Shown: in pieces, positions 11,751 to 22,399 of the stretch
Layout of the letters: each line of letters starts with the position of its first letter
Numbering within the stretch: position 1 is the first letter of the stretch
Assembly (NCBI GenBank): GCA_944470555.2
Contig: OX104134.1
Span: forward strand, 107,812,701-107,876,700
Direction: 5' to 3'
Origin: Heterobilharzia americana
Lineage: Eukaryota > Platyhelminthes > Trematoda > Strigeidida > Schistosomatidae
DNA: 64,000 nt
Program-made: the position numbers and the translations under genes
The notes under the pieces: generated by a model
Seen by the model: only the letters and a program-made list of their open reading frames with translations
Told to the model about the DNA's origin: nothing
The model's database searches: none

Positions 11751-11772
11751 CTAGCCACTATCCATCATCGCT

Positions 11773-14268
11773 ATAGTTAAAACACAGGTAATATCAAGGC
11801 ATCCACATAGGAGCCCATATGGCAATACAGACAGAGTAATTCAGTCCGATCAACGACGGTATGATACAAGAAATGTGATGTGTTTTTTCTTGCTTTATCT
11901 CTGGCATCTATTTGATCAGTATATAACGGCTGCTGATGTGTAAGAAATATATGAATAGGTTTTTCCTCATGACTGAATTTTATTTGAAGCCTTACTCTAT
12001 AATAAGACACCAAGTATCGGAAAATCTGAGTTCCTTATAATACTTAAAACCATTAGGCTTACTGGATTTCGCAAATCCATAAAACAAAAGAATACACGGA
12101 AATAGAAATGATTTATTTTGTAAATGAACGGTGCTGAATAAAATTTCACTTGCCCATCATTGGAATAATTACAGCAAACTTGATATTGTGAATTCAAGTA
12201 GTCGAAACTTTTAAGCCTTATAGATAGTAAATATAAAAAAAGAGATATTTAGTGAGATTATTCGTCGTCTGACAGAAGGAATATGTAGGTGTACTCAAGA
12301 TTTACTACTTAACATAATGCATGGTAAACAAAGTCTTAAGTCTTCTCTCACACTAAGAATCCCATTGAATTAACTCTCAGAAATGATTATCGATCATTTA
12401 AAACACGATATAATTTTTAATAATTCCCACCATAAGTAGTCTGTTCCTAAACTGAAGCCTACTTTGATTCCAAATGAGACAGTGACACTAAATAAATTTG
12501 TACTATATGGGAAGTGAAAATCATAAATTATTATTTTGTAACCTGAAACGAAGTATTCAACATCAAGCATGAATTCAGATGTTAACAGTTTATCATGAAC
12601 CACATAATGGACAAAATATATGGAAATACATACAATTAATAGTTTCAGCCATTAATTAGAAATTCAGGACAGTTAATTGTGGATTTCCTTTTAACTTATT
12701 TCAAAGTTATCTTCAGAGATTATGCCATATATTTTATTCTATGCCTGAGAAATCTTCAACAATTGGTCTTCTTGAATCAATTAAACTGCATTCTTACATG
12801 TAACGTGTAATGATTCATCTTACTCAGTATAAATAGCAAAAAAAGAATGTTAAAATCACATTTTGCACTCTGAATTTCAAGTTTACAAATAAAACTACTT
12901 TAATGTCTTACATAGATATACACATGAAAGAACACAGTAGATGTCCACTGGCAGGTATTGATTTATTTTCCACTGAGCCTGTTTATTTAACAACTTTCTC
13001 CTACGTAGTTGCCTAAAGTTAGGCTTGACTGGTTGACTTAATTGGTAACTTTGTCGTCTTATAAAGACAGCATACATCAGTAGTGAGTTTTTAAGAATTA
13101 CAGCCAAATATGACATCTAATCATTTATGAAGATGGGAACTTTGAAGACAGCAAACCTGAATGGAACATTTAGTTTCGAAAAAGCTAAGACACATATTAA
13201 ATTGGAGGATATCTTTCTAACAATAACTGTCTAATGAATCAAAACATTTCATATAGACCATAAGTTTGGGCATCAGGAAGCCACTAAGTGGAATAAATAT
13301 CAATTTTTGTCAAAAACAGTACAGCCAATATATGCATATTAGAAGAAATAATTACCAGGCAACACAAAAAGATTAGAAGATTCAGACCATTTCGTGATAT
13401 GATGTTCAACTGACTTTGACTTTGTCTCAGTGAAGTAACAACCATGAGAAATAACAATTTCCACTCACAAGCTTCGGATTTTGATGCAAAATGGGAAATA
13501 TTTGTGCTGCTAAATATAACAGTGATCAAGATGCTTAAAACTGCGGTACTCAGTTCATGGATAAGGCTTCTAAAATTGATAATACATTTATAAGGTTGAA
13601 TATTTCAACAGTTTACAGGACGACAAAAAACGTTGCTGTAAATACTGTTGTGACATTTTTACCCATATAACTGCTATATGGTGTCAGGCGTATTTACCAC
13701 CCTAATTCTTTTTATAATTACTTCTATTGATATTACTAGTTTGCATGTACAACTGATTCTCACATTGAGAGGGACGAATATTTATTTATCTGTATATCTA
13801 TTTACATATATATTTATATATATCTTATTTTCGTTGAAATCGGACAAAAGTAAGCCTACAAAACCTTGTATACTCATATTTTTGAATTATCTATGAAGTC
13901 AACATTTATGCTGATGCTTAGAATAATTGATATAAACCGCTATTTCATCTGAAGAATTACAGTTTTACTCATCTTTTCTGAAGTTAGTCAAATGCTTTAT
14001 TTAAGAAGAGTTGTCTAATAAGCTAAAGCTGTTCTGAGTTTAAAAAAACAGTTGCGCTTTCATGAATCGAGTATCTTTTATCTTTTATCTTAGATGGTCA
14101 AATCATAATCAATATGATGCTCCCCCTCTCTGATTCAGTTAGATTTGGATTGGGATGAGAATTCCTGACTAGGCAACCAGTGTGAATACCATCAAGTCGC
14201 AGTAACGCGTCACGAATTCACATGGTAGTCAGGCAAAACCCTTGGTAATCGAAGTAAAATAAAATTCT
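11773..14268. other. Putative intron, AT-rich, nothing identified
   Basis: About 2.5 kb of AT-rich sequence without recognisable coding or repeat content. Only short chance frames are present. Confidence 0.4.
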
Positions 14269-14420
14269 GGTCAGCAGTTGGACCTCGTAGCTCAGTTGAT
14301 AGAGCACTGGTCTGGTAATCCAGTGGTTGATGATTCGAGTTCGACCGCGGTCCAGTTTCTCATCTCACCTTCAATCATCACCCAGTACAAATAATAGTCT
14401 GCCAAACTACGGTTATCTTA
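14269..14420 (+). repeat. tRNA-derived SINE, copy 1
   Basis: The 5' part (14279-14355) folds close to a tRNA. It has an acceptor stem GACCTCG/CGCGGTC with one mismatch, a D-arm A box TAGCTCAGTTGA, an anticodon arm that would present GGU (threonine), and a T-arm with TTCGAGT. The tRNA-unrelated tail (TCATCTCACCTTCAATCATC…) and even the 5' flank TGGTCAGCA are shared with the copy at 56305, so this is a dispersed SINE and not a functional tRNA gene. Confidence 0.75.
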
Positions 14421-15119
14421 CATGATCAAATCATATCTTTTATAAATTAAAAATAAACAAGAATCAAAAAACTTTTAAACGATTTTGATGAGTTTTCGAA
14501 TGAATTTTTCGGATAGCTGAAGATTTCAAGACAGCTTTGAATCATTTTACTGACTTTAAGACCTGCTTTAATGACTTGGGACCATTGTGTTATAGGAAGC
14601 TGATCTTACACCATTCTTACGTTTGAACATAATGAAAAGAATTGCCTACATATGCAAATGATATATTTAAAATTTAGATTTGAACAAAAGAGAAGAAGAA
14701 TAGGTCGATATATTTTCATCATCATTATTATAAACAAATGTCACATGAAATACAAACGACGGTGTCTAATTGCTTCATATGATTTTGTACTTCAGCAAAT
14801 TAACACTTTTATGAAACAATACTTAACGGCCTAATTGTAAGACGTATCGCTATCACTAAGGTGTATTTTTTGACTTACTTGACAGTCACCAGAATTGAAA
14901 GTTTATTCTCTGTACACTTCTACCTTTATTTTATATAGCTTGGATTATACGCATATCTGTGTGTCATAGCATAAATGTGATTCACTTTTGTATATGATAA
15001 AACAATATGTGATGAACATAGGACAAGTAATGCTAGGCAGTTTCACTTCATATATTTCAAGCATGATTAAAAATTAAAACCGGCTTCCTTCAGACAAATA
15101 TTTCTAATTTATAAATTAT

Positions 15120-16045
15120 TATCTATTATTTGTCCCTTGGGTTCCTAATGGAACATAGGGCTTCAGTAGCACGTCTCCAGTGCACTCTCTTCTCGGAAAT
15201 CTTTTCAACCTGGCTCCACGACAGCCCAGAAGCTCTCATTTCCGCCTCACACGATCTCCTCCATGTCACCCTCACCTCGGACGCCCAACTCGTCACTCCC
15301 CATCTGGGTTCCACTAGAGGGCACGGCCTGGCTCGTGATGTCCCCAGTCGGCCTTCTCAGTGTATGCCCAATCCATCTCCACTTCCTTCCACTGCATATT
15401 TGTTGGGTGATAGGTTCTTGGTTGGTTCGTTCCCAGAGTTCCTTGTTGCTTATTCTTAATGTTCTGACCATCTGATCTTCAGTAGCGAGCCAGTGTAGGC
15501 AGTTGTTGATGAATGTCTGTAGTTTATTGGAAATCCCTTTCGTAACTTGCAAAGTTTCTGAACCATATAGGAGCACTGACTTGACGTTGGTGTTGAAAAT
15601 CCGGATCTTGTTCCACATGCTGAGTGGAGTGCAGAAGATCTCCACACTGGTTTCAGGCTAATGAACGCCTGTCTTGCTTTTCCGATTCTGACTTTGACAT
15701 CCTCGTCTGTGCAGCCACCTGTAGTTGAAACAGTGCTTCCTAGATAGGTGAAGGAGGTTACCTCCTTTAAGTTTCTCCTGTTGATAGTGATTGGAGCTTG
15801 TTGGTGGTGGTGGTGTTGGTTGGGTATCTTCATCACCTCTGTCTTCTCTATATTCACTTGAAGTCCCGTCTTTGCTGCCTGGCCTCTTCTGTCAACTTGT
15901 TGGTTTTCGCCTGTAGATCTTCAAGTTTGTGTGACATCAGGCACAAGTCATCGCTGGCGAAATCCAGATCTTCTAGGTTCTTTTCCGCAGTCCAGCGTAT
16001 CCCTCTCTTCTCGCTCCCCAGTGTTTGTTGCATGATCGATTTAAA
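15120..16045 (-). mobile_element. SR2-like RTE retrotransposon, 3' fragment
   Basis: Minus-strand 5'-truncated copy with its 3' end at 15120-15135, next to an ATT-rich tail. Long readable blocks remain: TYLGSTVSTTGGCTDEDVK (about 15740), the 'FNTNVKSVLLYGSET' block (about 15590), 'KWRWIGHTLRRPTGD' (about 15370) and the C-terminal 'RRATEALCSIRNPRDK'. A 'DFA(N/S)DDLCLMSHKLEDLQ' block near 15950 marks the region just after the RT catalytic motif. Two or three frameshifts are visible. It is better preserved than the copy at 4860 and sits inside the presumed long intron of the secreted-protein gene. Confidence 0.8.
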
Positions 16046-19000
16046 ATATAGAGTAATGATATTTTGTGAAACAACATGTATGGATAGCTTTGACTATTAA
16101 TGAGTAGTCCTTGCCTTGATACTCTCCTTTATCTCGTTCCGAGTGGGAAAAATAATGCTTAGGAATTCAAATAAACTAGTTCTACATGAATATATTAAAT
16201 TGTGCCGGATTCTATAAGTCAACAGAAATGATCAACATTCTATTTGTACTTTGTTTATACTACATCACGTATCCCCATACTATAGTGCTTTAAAACTGAA
16301 CTAGTTCTTTTTTTTTAAAAAGCATACTTACACATTATTTATCCCAGCTAGCTAAATACGATATAAACCATTGGTGTGTTCAATATTGAATTTTTTAAAC
16401 CATGTCACTTTGAAATGGCTAATTACGGTTGAAATTTTTTAAAATTTTAACCAGTAATCTGATTATGTAACTAACTGTTTGTGGTAGTAAGAAACATTTT
16501 TATCTTGAAAAACAGTAGAAATTCTCTAAATTGTCATTTAGTAAGCTGTAACGACAGATATTGGTTGTTACATTTCATCTAAACGAATAAAATCAAAGCT
16601 TATAAATATTCAGATTATAGTTGTTATGAATCTATAGGAAGGAGGATTATTGCTCAAGACACAGATTACGACAACTTTAAGACTGATTCTTTGTATTCCG
16701 GATACAGAGAAAGAAATTCCACTGAGAACAAGGCTGGTACATTTTGATGCTTGACTGACTTTGTCTCTTTTCACACACTCAAACAACACTGCTACTTTTA
16801 ACATGTAAGGTAGCTGAAATAGTGATTATACTGAAGATATCATATTTTGTTCACCGTTGCTTGGTTTCTTGGGCTTTTATGTTTCAGTTCGACAAGTGTA
16901 CAGACTTTTAGTACCCTTTTATTGGATACTTGTGTTGTGGTGTAAATATGAGCGTCTTGCAAATTTGTCACCACGTTTATGGTATACACATTATTTCTTT
17001 TGTTGTATCAACTGAATTACCTCTGTTGGTGTTCCTTTATGCTGATTTAAGAGATGATACGTTATATCAGTCTTGCCAACCATTGCTAATATAAAAAACA
17101 GTAACGTTTATAAACACTGACCAGTGTAACATTTTTTGCAAATAATACAAATATTATGACATAATCTTAGCATAACATTTGGCACAGGAATGATAAGTGC
17201 ACATTGTATTTCTGGAGTTGACATCAATCTGGGACATCTGATATGAGATTTCCAACTTATGGAGCATATTTGTGGCAAAATTATTCTAATATTTACAGCT
17301 GACCATCGATTAAATTATGTTGACTGATCAGTGAAGAAGAAGAACTGTGGAAAAGTGAACTGTCTGATTTCCTCTCATTCCACTTAAACTATACTGTGCT
17401 CTCATTCATATGAAAAAACCGTATAGCAATAGAATAGAATAATTTTAGTATTCCAGTACAAATTTTCCCAGATCACCTGTAAACTGATGTATGCCTACCG
17501 TTTTCTTCAACAATCTATCCAAAGAAAAGTTCATTTCCTTCGCAACTTCATCGTAGATAAATTAGGTTTCATTCACCAACTGAGATAATCTGTGACCTAA
17601 ATAATCATAAATTTACCAAATCATCTGGTAACTTTATGGCTCACTAGGTTTCTGTACCCATAAATATCGATTGTGTTATCATTTCAGATACCATTATCTT
17701 TACAGCCGCCCTAATTAGTTAACAAATAAGTCCAAACATGATTGGATAATTCTCAAGCAAATTTGTACTTACATTGACTATGAACTTTGTCTTTGAAAAT
17801 CCTTTCTCTATCCTACTTACCTGATGACAACATATTAATCTTTAGTATTTTACGAAATTGCTTACTATAAAGCCAACCTTAGCATTAAATATCGTTCTCC
17901 GCAAAATACAGGATGTATCACAAAAATTTAGTCAAAGCAAACATTTCTTGATTCTCATAAAGGATCTTAATTCTTCTATGCAGTTTCAGGTTTAGAAGCT
18001 TGTAGGCTGGTATTTTCAAACTAGAAATATGTGGATAAAACTTGGAGATGTAAAGTTCAAGCTTAGCAACAATGAAACCATCAGTTATAAATAAGATGAC
18101 TAATCATAGTAAATCAGGATAAAAATTTAAGACTCATAGATGACCTTCCATTAGTCTTGCACTCAATAAGCAATATGGAAGACTTAGGACTCATAGTTTA
18201 GTTAAAATATGTCGGCTTCCATCTGTGTATTAACTTCAAGCTAATATGATTGTGATGATTGAAACACTAGATAGTTTTTTTCGACAAAAGCATTATTGGC
18301 GTCAGTTCTAGGGATAGTATTTGAACAACACTTATAACTATATAATTTGATGTATTTTGTAGCTGCGCATCTTTGCTTAGTATAGGGAAACATTTTGTTC
18401 AATTTCTTACTTATAAAACTTGGAAAAAACCAAAACGCTTGGGTATTTCATTACACAAGTTAAACACTACGGGCTTCATTACCGAAATTCACTTCTTGCG
18501 TACAAACACATTTTCGTGTTCATAACTGATTTTATGGAATTACATGTTTCTTAAATAGCAGTTTCAGCTGTGTTTGTTTATTTGGGAATAGATTGTTTTA
18601 AACAGAAATCAGCAGGATTGTTAACCATATTTTACAGTGTACGAGCTATGCTACTGTGATCCAACCGTGGATGACGCTTAGTTGTTTCCCTGGTCAGAAA
18701 TCATAGTTGGTGATTAGAGTGGCATACAACAAGAACCAATAAGCTTATGTGCCACTAGGACAATCAAAAGCGACGGACTTAGAATATGTTACATTTATAA
18801 CATCTTTTAAGGCATTCATAAAGTGTTCAGTTTGAGGATATTATTCGCTTTAAATATTAGTAAATTGATTTCTCGTACTAATAATGCAGGAGGAGAAGTC
18901 TAGTTGCGAACAAAAGCCTGTACAGATAGTTAATAAGACAATAAAATAATGCTACTTCTTATATACAGTATTTTCTGAGAAACAATTGTATTTCTAGACA

Positions 19001-19310
19001 AATTTACAGCCATTCAACCGCCGTTTTTGTGAAACTCGCAACACGTGTATCCACTTGTAATCGCTACAAATACCGGGTTACATTATGAACGCTTACCTAA
19101 AAGTTGTGTGGAATAGTGGCCTCCGTTTAAACACCCTGAAAAAGTACCAGTCGAAACGTTACAACTTGTATACCAGTTCAATAGTTTAATTATTAGGATA
19201 ATAAGTAATCATCTCTACACATTATCAAATATACTACTCATTATTATTGTTGGCAAGAAAACAATATCCGTCAGACGTGTTGTTATTTCAATATTCTCCT
19301 CTTTTTCTAG
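16046..19310. other. Putative intron, AT-rich, nothing firm
   Basis: About 3.3 kb of AT-rich sequence. A strong-looking acceptor (TTTTATGTTTCAG, ending near 16888) is followed by a 42-codon open stretch in phase 1, but no donor or homology supports it as an exon. Confidence 0.4.
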
Positions 19311-19352
19311 AAGGCATAGAAGAAACGGAACGTTTGAGAGACGCTGCTAAAG
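19311..19352 (+). CDS. Candidate 42-nt exon, phase-symmetric
   Basis: It is preceded by an excellent polypyrimidine tract and acceptor (TCTCCTCTTTTTCTAG). In phase 1 it reads GIEETERLRDAAK and ends AAAG|GTTACC, leaving phase 1, which matches the phase of the signal-peptide exon and of the terminal exon at 19535. A 42-base exon (multiple of three, phase 1 on both sides) is what the micro-exon gene model predicts. The donor is weak. The frame also stays open past it, to a possible donor GTATAG near 19412. Confidence 0.45.
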
Positions 19353-19534
19353 GTTACCTTTGGATAAATTTATTTATTTACTTTCATTTTGCACCGTTAC
19401 ATGTATAGTAGTTGATATCAATTTGTAACTTTGGTTGGTTTCTAGTGCCCTCAGTGCCCTTTTCAGTAAACAACAATACCACCATATGAAATAGCGGGTT
19501 AGAATAAAGCAAATAGTAACAAATATAATTTTAG

Positions 19535-19767
19535 ATATGCCACTTTATTTCCACATCATGAATGCTTTCGTTTCCTTAAAAAAAGTTTATTTCTTCCGTT
19601 TATTTGAATGTGACGGATCTAGTCTTAAAAGAGTCATCTTTAAAAATTACTTCCAACAAGTTTTCAGAAGTTCCATTAAACCTACTGAAGTTGATATTCC
19701 TTCAACGTACAATACTGATCATCCAGTGACTGTTCAGTTCACTCAAAATGAGGCTAGAAAACGCTGA
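19535..19767 (+). CDS. Candidate terminal exon of the secreted-protein gene
   Basis: After an acceptor AATTTTAG, the phase-1 frame stays open for 76 codons from MPLYFHIMNAF to a TGA at 19765. The C-terminal half (…KPTEVDIPSTYNTDHPVTV…) is hydrophilic and looks like real protein. An AATAAA signal lies 21 bases after the stop. No domain is recognised. Phase agrees with the 42-nt exon and with exon 1, which is why I place them in one gene. They could instead be the 3' end of a different gene. Confidence 0.45.
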
Positions 19768-19787
19768 CTGAATTAAAACAAAATAGA

Positions 19788-19793
19788 AATAAA
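19788..19793 (+). terminator. AATAAA polyadenylation signal
   Basis: A canonical AATAAA lies 21 bases after the stop codon of the candidate terminal exon. It supports the end of a transcript here, although AATAAA is common in AT-rich DNA. Confidence 0.45.
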
Positions 19794-20394
19794 GATGTTT
19801 CACAGTGAACTGAAAGAAAGATAAGAAAGCAGGAGTTCTGAAAGATGTTTAGTGTAAGAGAAAATATTCTTTAAATGTAGAAACCATAAATTTATACAAG
19901 GCTACTGAATAACTAAACTTCACCAATCCTCCTTGATAGTTTATACCAAAAGTTGAAGAGACTGGATTGGTCTTTTCGCTTCAAAAAGAAAATCTTATAA
20001 TTCACACCATATGAATGACCTTAAATGTTTCTCTCAGTGTATATGTGCTCAGGCTATCATTTTAGCTCTATTAACATATCAAATCCTTCTAAAACTGTTT
20101 CATTGTGATGCCTTTCTGTTATGAAGATATGCATAACCAAAGCAGTCTGCATTACCCTCCAAGTGCAACTTGTTTGTTTTTCATCAATTCTTAAGCCAAA
20201 ATAGCGAAACTGGAAAATCACATATTTACGACAAGGACAATCTCAAAAAAGTACAGTACCTTGAAAGTGATTATATATATATATAATATTTCAGTGTGTT
20301 TATTACAGGGTCACTTTGAAATTCTAATGACGAAACTGTGGTAGTCAGACTGCTCGTCATATTACTTGGTCGGAGGAAATTGGCAGGAAGCCCT
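19794..20394. other. Intergenic stretch, nothing identified
   Basis: About 600 AT-rich bases with a short TA run near 20272-20286 and no other recognisable feature. Confidence 0.5.
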
Positions 20395-20690
20395 TAACCT
20401 AGGTTTCTTGATCAGTGGCAACGTCGCTGACTGCAATACTGGGTGACACGTGTTCGAATCTCAGACGGGAAATGAGTTGCAGTCACGTTTCAGATGCACC
20501 TTGTTAACGAGTATCAACAACCGCAAAACTTACCTCCAAGGCTTCCTGTCGACTGCCTTTAACCAACTAATAACCATCAAAGAGTACGACAATAGCGAGC
20601 TGCCTAGCTCGGTGGCCAGATTAGGAAACGATCGAGAGAATTTTTTCAGCACTCAGGACTAGACAAAATTAGATTGGTTTCTTCCCAGTA
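20395..20690 (+). repeat. Possible tRNA-like (pol III type) dispersed repeat
   Basis: A B-box-like GTGTTCGAATC (about 20449-20459) follows a GATCAGTGGCAACG segment that could serve as A box. A later segment, GACTGCCTTTAACCAACTAA, resembles AGTTGCCTCCAACCAACTAA at 63550, suggesting a dispersed family. No clean cloverleaf can be drawn. Confidence 0.35.
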
Positions 20691-22399
20691 ACCAATCAAC
20701 TTATGCTTGTATATATTAAACGACGTGCAACATTACACATAACAGAATTCTTCTCCGGAATAGATCAATAATGTAAAATTACTTTTACTGGCTGTTAACC
20801 CATGAGTGACAACGCCTACCTAATTGAAGTTTATATTTCCGGACCGAAAGTTAGTAAAATTCTTTGGGGGTCTTGGTACAATAACTTCAGAAACTTTCAA
20901 TCTTGTTCGCAGAAGAGTTGTTGGGGTTATCACTAAAAATATATCTGTCAAAAGACAGTTTTTAAAGTTTCTCAAACGCACAAATGCCGAAACCTTTTAT
21001 TTTCAGTGCAATAAGTAACAAGGATTGTATCCATCCCACTTTTCCCCCCAATATTTCATAAAGTATAATTTACTATTTGTTCGTATGTGGAACGCCGTAT
21101 CTGTGCTCAGTAGATCGAACTAAATTCTCACTGATGTTTAAGACGGACAGTAAAACATTGGTATCATGTAGATATATTTGCCTAAATAGTCGCATTATGA
21201 CAGGAGCAATGAACAGAAAAAAGTAGTCAGGTAATTAGGAAGAAAAGTGATTTTAAGTGAAAAGTGAAGAGAAATTGTTTTTCTAAGAAAATAATGATGC
21301 AAATAAAGTGCTCACTTGGTTGAAAACTAGTTTATATTCACTGTTTGTTCAATACCTGACCAATTTGAACTATTCTAGCATTTCTTTTAAGGTTTCCGGG
21401 TGAGGATAATGATATGAATAATGTAGAGTTATTAGTGAGCAATCTAAAGGGAGTTAGTTGTTGACCTCTGTATAAAGGTTTCAGTTTCATAAGAAACGAA
21501 TGCGTTAACAAAAAAAACCTAATAACAAAATGAGTGTCAATTAGCATGAAACCCAGGTACGGAGCTTTTTGAAAGTTTGCTCTCAACATTTAAAACCAAA
21601 ATACAGTTTACTGAATTGTTGAGTCACACTGTGTACTTAACCGTTAGACACCAGTTAGTCCTGAGTACTACAGACCAGATAACCACATCAACTACTTATT
21701 AATGTCCAATTCATTGAAAGAACCTGATTTCAATTTGATCGTCAGTGGACTGAAAACTTCACTGCACCGATGAAGTAAGTAATACGTTTAGTAATGTCAG
21801 GTGATTGCAGAAGTGTTGCAAGAACAATGCAAACTAGTATAAAAAGTAAATTTAAAGGAAACTTAACAAGACCATATGTGAAAGCTCTGAAACGTTTTAG
21901 AAGACAGAACAATAAAAAAGAGGCAAGATGAGTGACTGGCATGTCTGACCCGTCTGTGTAGTTCTACAGTTCGTCAGGCAAATATCTCTTTTGAAGTCAG
22001 TTCACATGTTTATAGCATCACTGGCCGAAAAGAACTCTCCTCAGCGATTTCAGGAATCAGTAGGTGTTCATATAACACATTTCCCACTCATCGTGTTACT
22101 GTCCATGGTAAAGTCAGTGTAAGACACTACAATAAGATGTTGTGGTGTAAAGAAATACACATTAGAAGGAGTATTGTCTGATGGTGATGGAGGTTCACTC
22201 AGAATTCACATTGAAGTATGCACTGTTATCAAGCGGGTACGTTGACTGCCGAATGCCCTCTGTCAGACAGAGTCAGATGAGACAAAGTGCCAGGATAATC
22301 TGCTGCATAGGTTTGTCGCGTCTAGAGTTTCATCTAGAGTCACCAGGTGGGTTGACCTTTTAGGTCACATTGTTTGTCGATATTTCTGCTAGAACTGTT
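20691..22399. other. Intergenic stretch, nothing identified
   Basis: A few open frames of 60-80 codons occur on both strands (for example 20824-21018 plus and 21338-21589 minus). None has recognisable domains or splice context. Confidence 0.4.

Larger units (their letters stand above)
11542..11772. repeat. Inverted repeat with a hammerhead ribozyme in each arm
   Basis: Arms at 11542-11634 and 11680-11772 are reverse complements at 88 of 93 positions by eye, around a 45-base spacer. Each arm contains a complete hammerhead core, so one ribozyme faces each strand. The spacer contains a small hairpin (CCCACC…GGTGGG) whose minus strand includes GTTCGAGTCC, which resembles a tRNA T-arm or pol III B box. 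Hammerheads of this sequence type occur in schistosome SINE-like repeats and in the terminal repeats of Penelope-like elements. Here two head-to-head copies seem to be joined. Confidence 0.85.

Noticed and set aside
14281..14356. tRNA-Thr(GGU) gene
   Set aside because: The head folds like a tRNA, but stems contain mismatches and the sequence continues into a tail shared with the copy at 56305, so it is a SINE.
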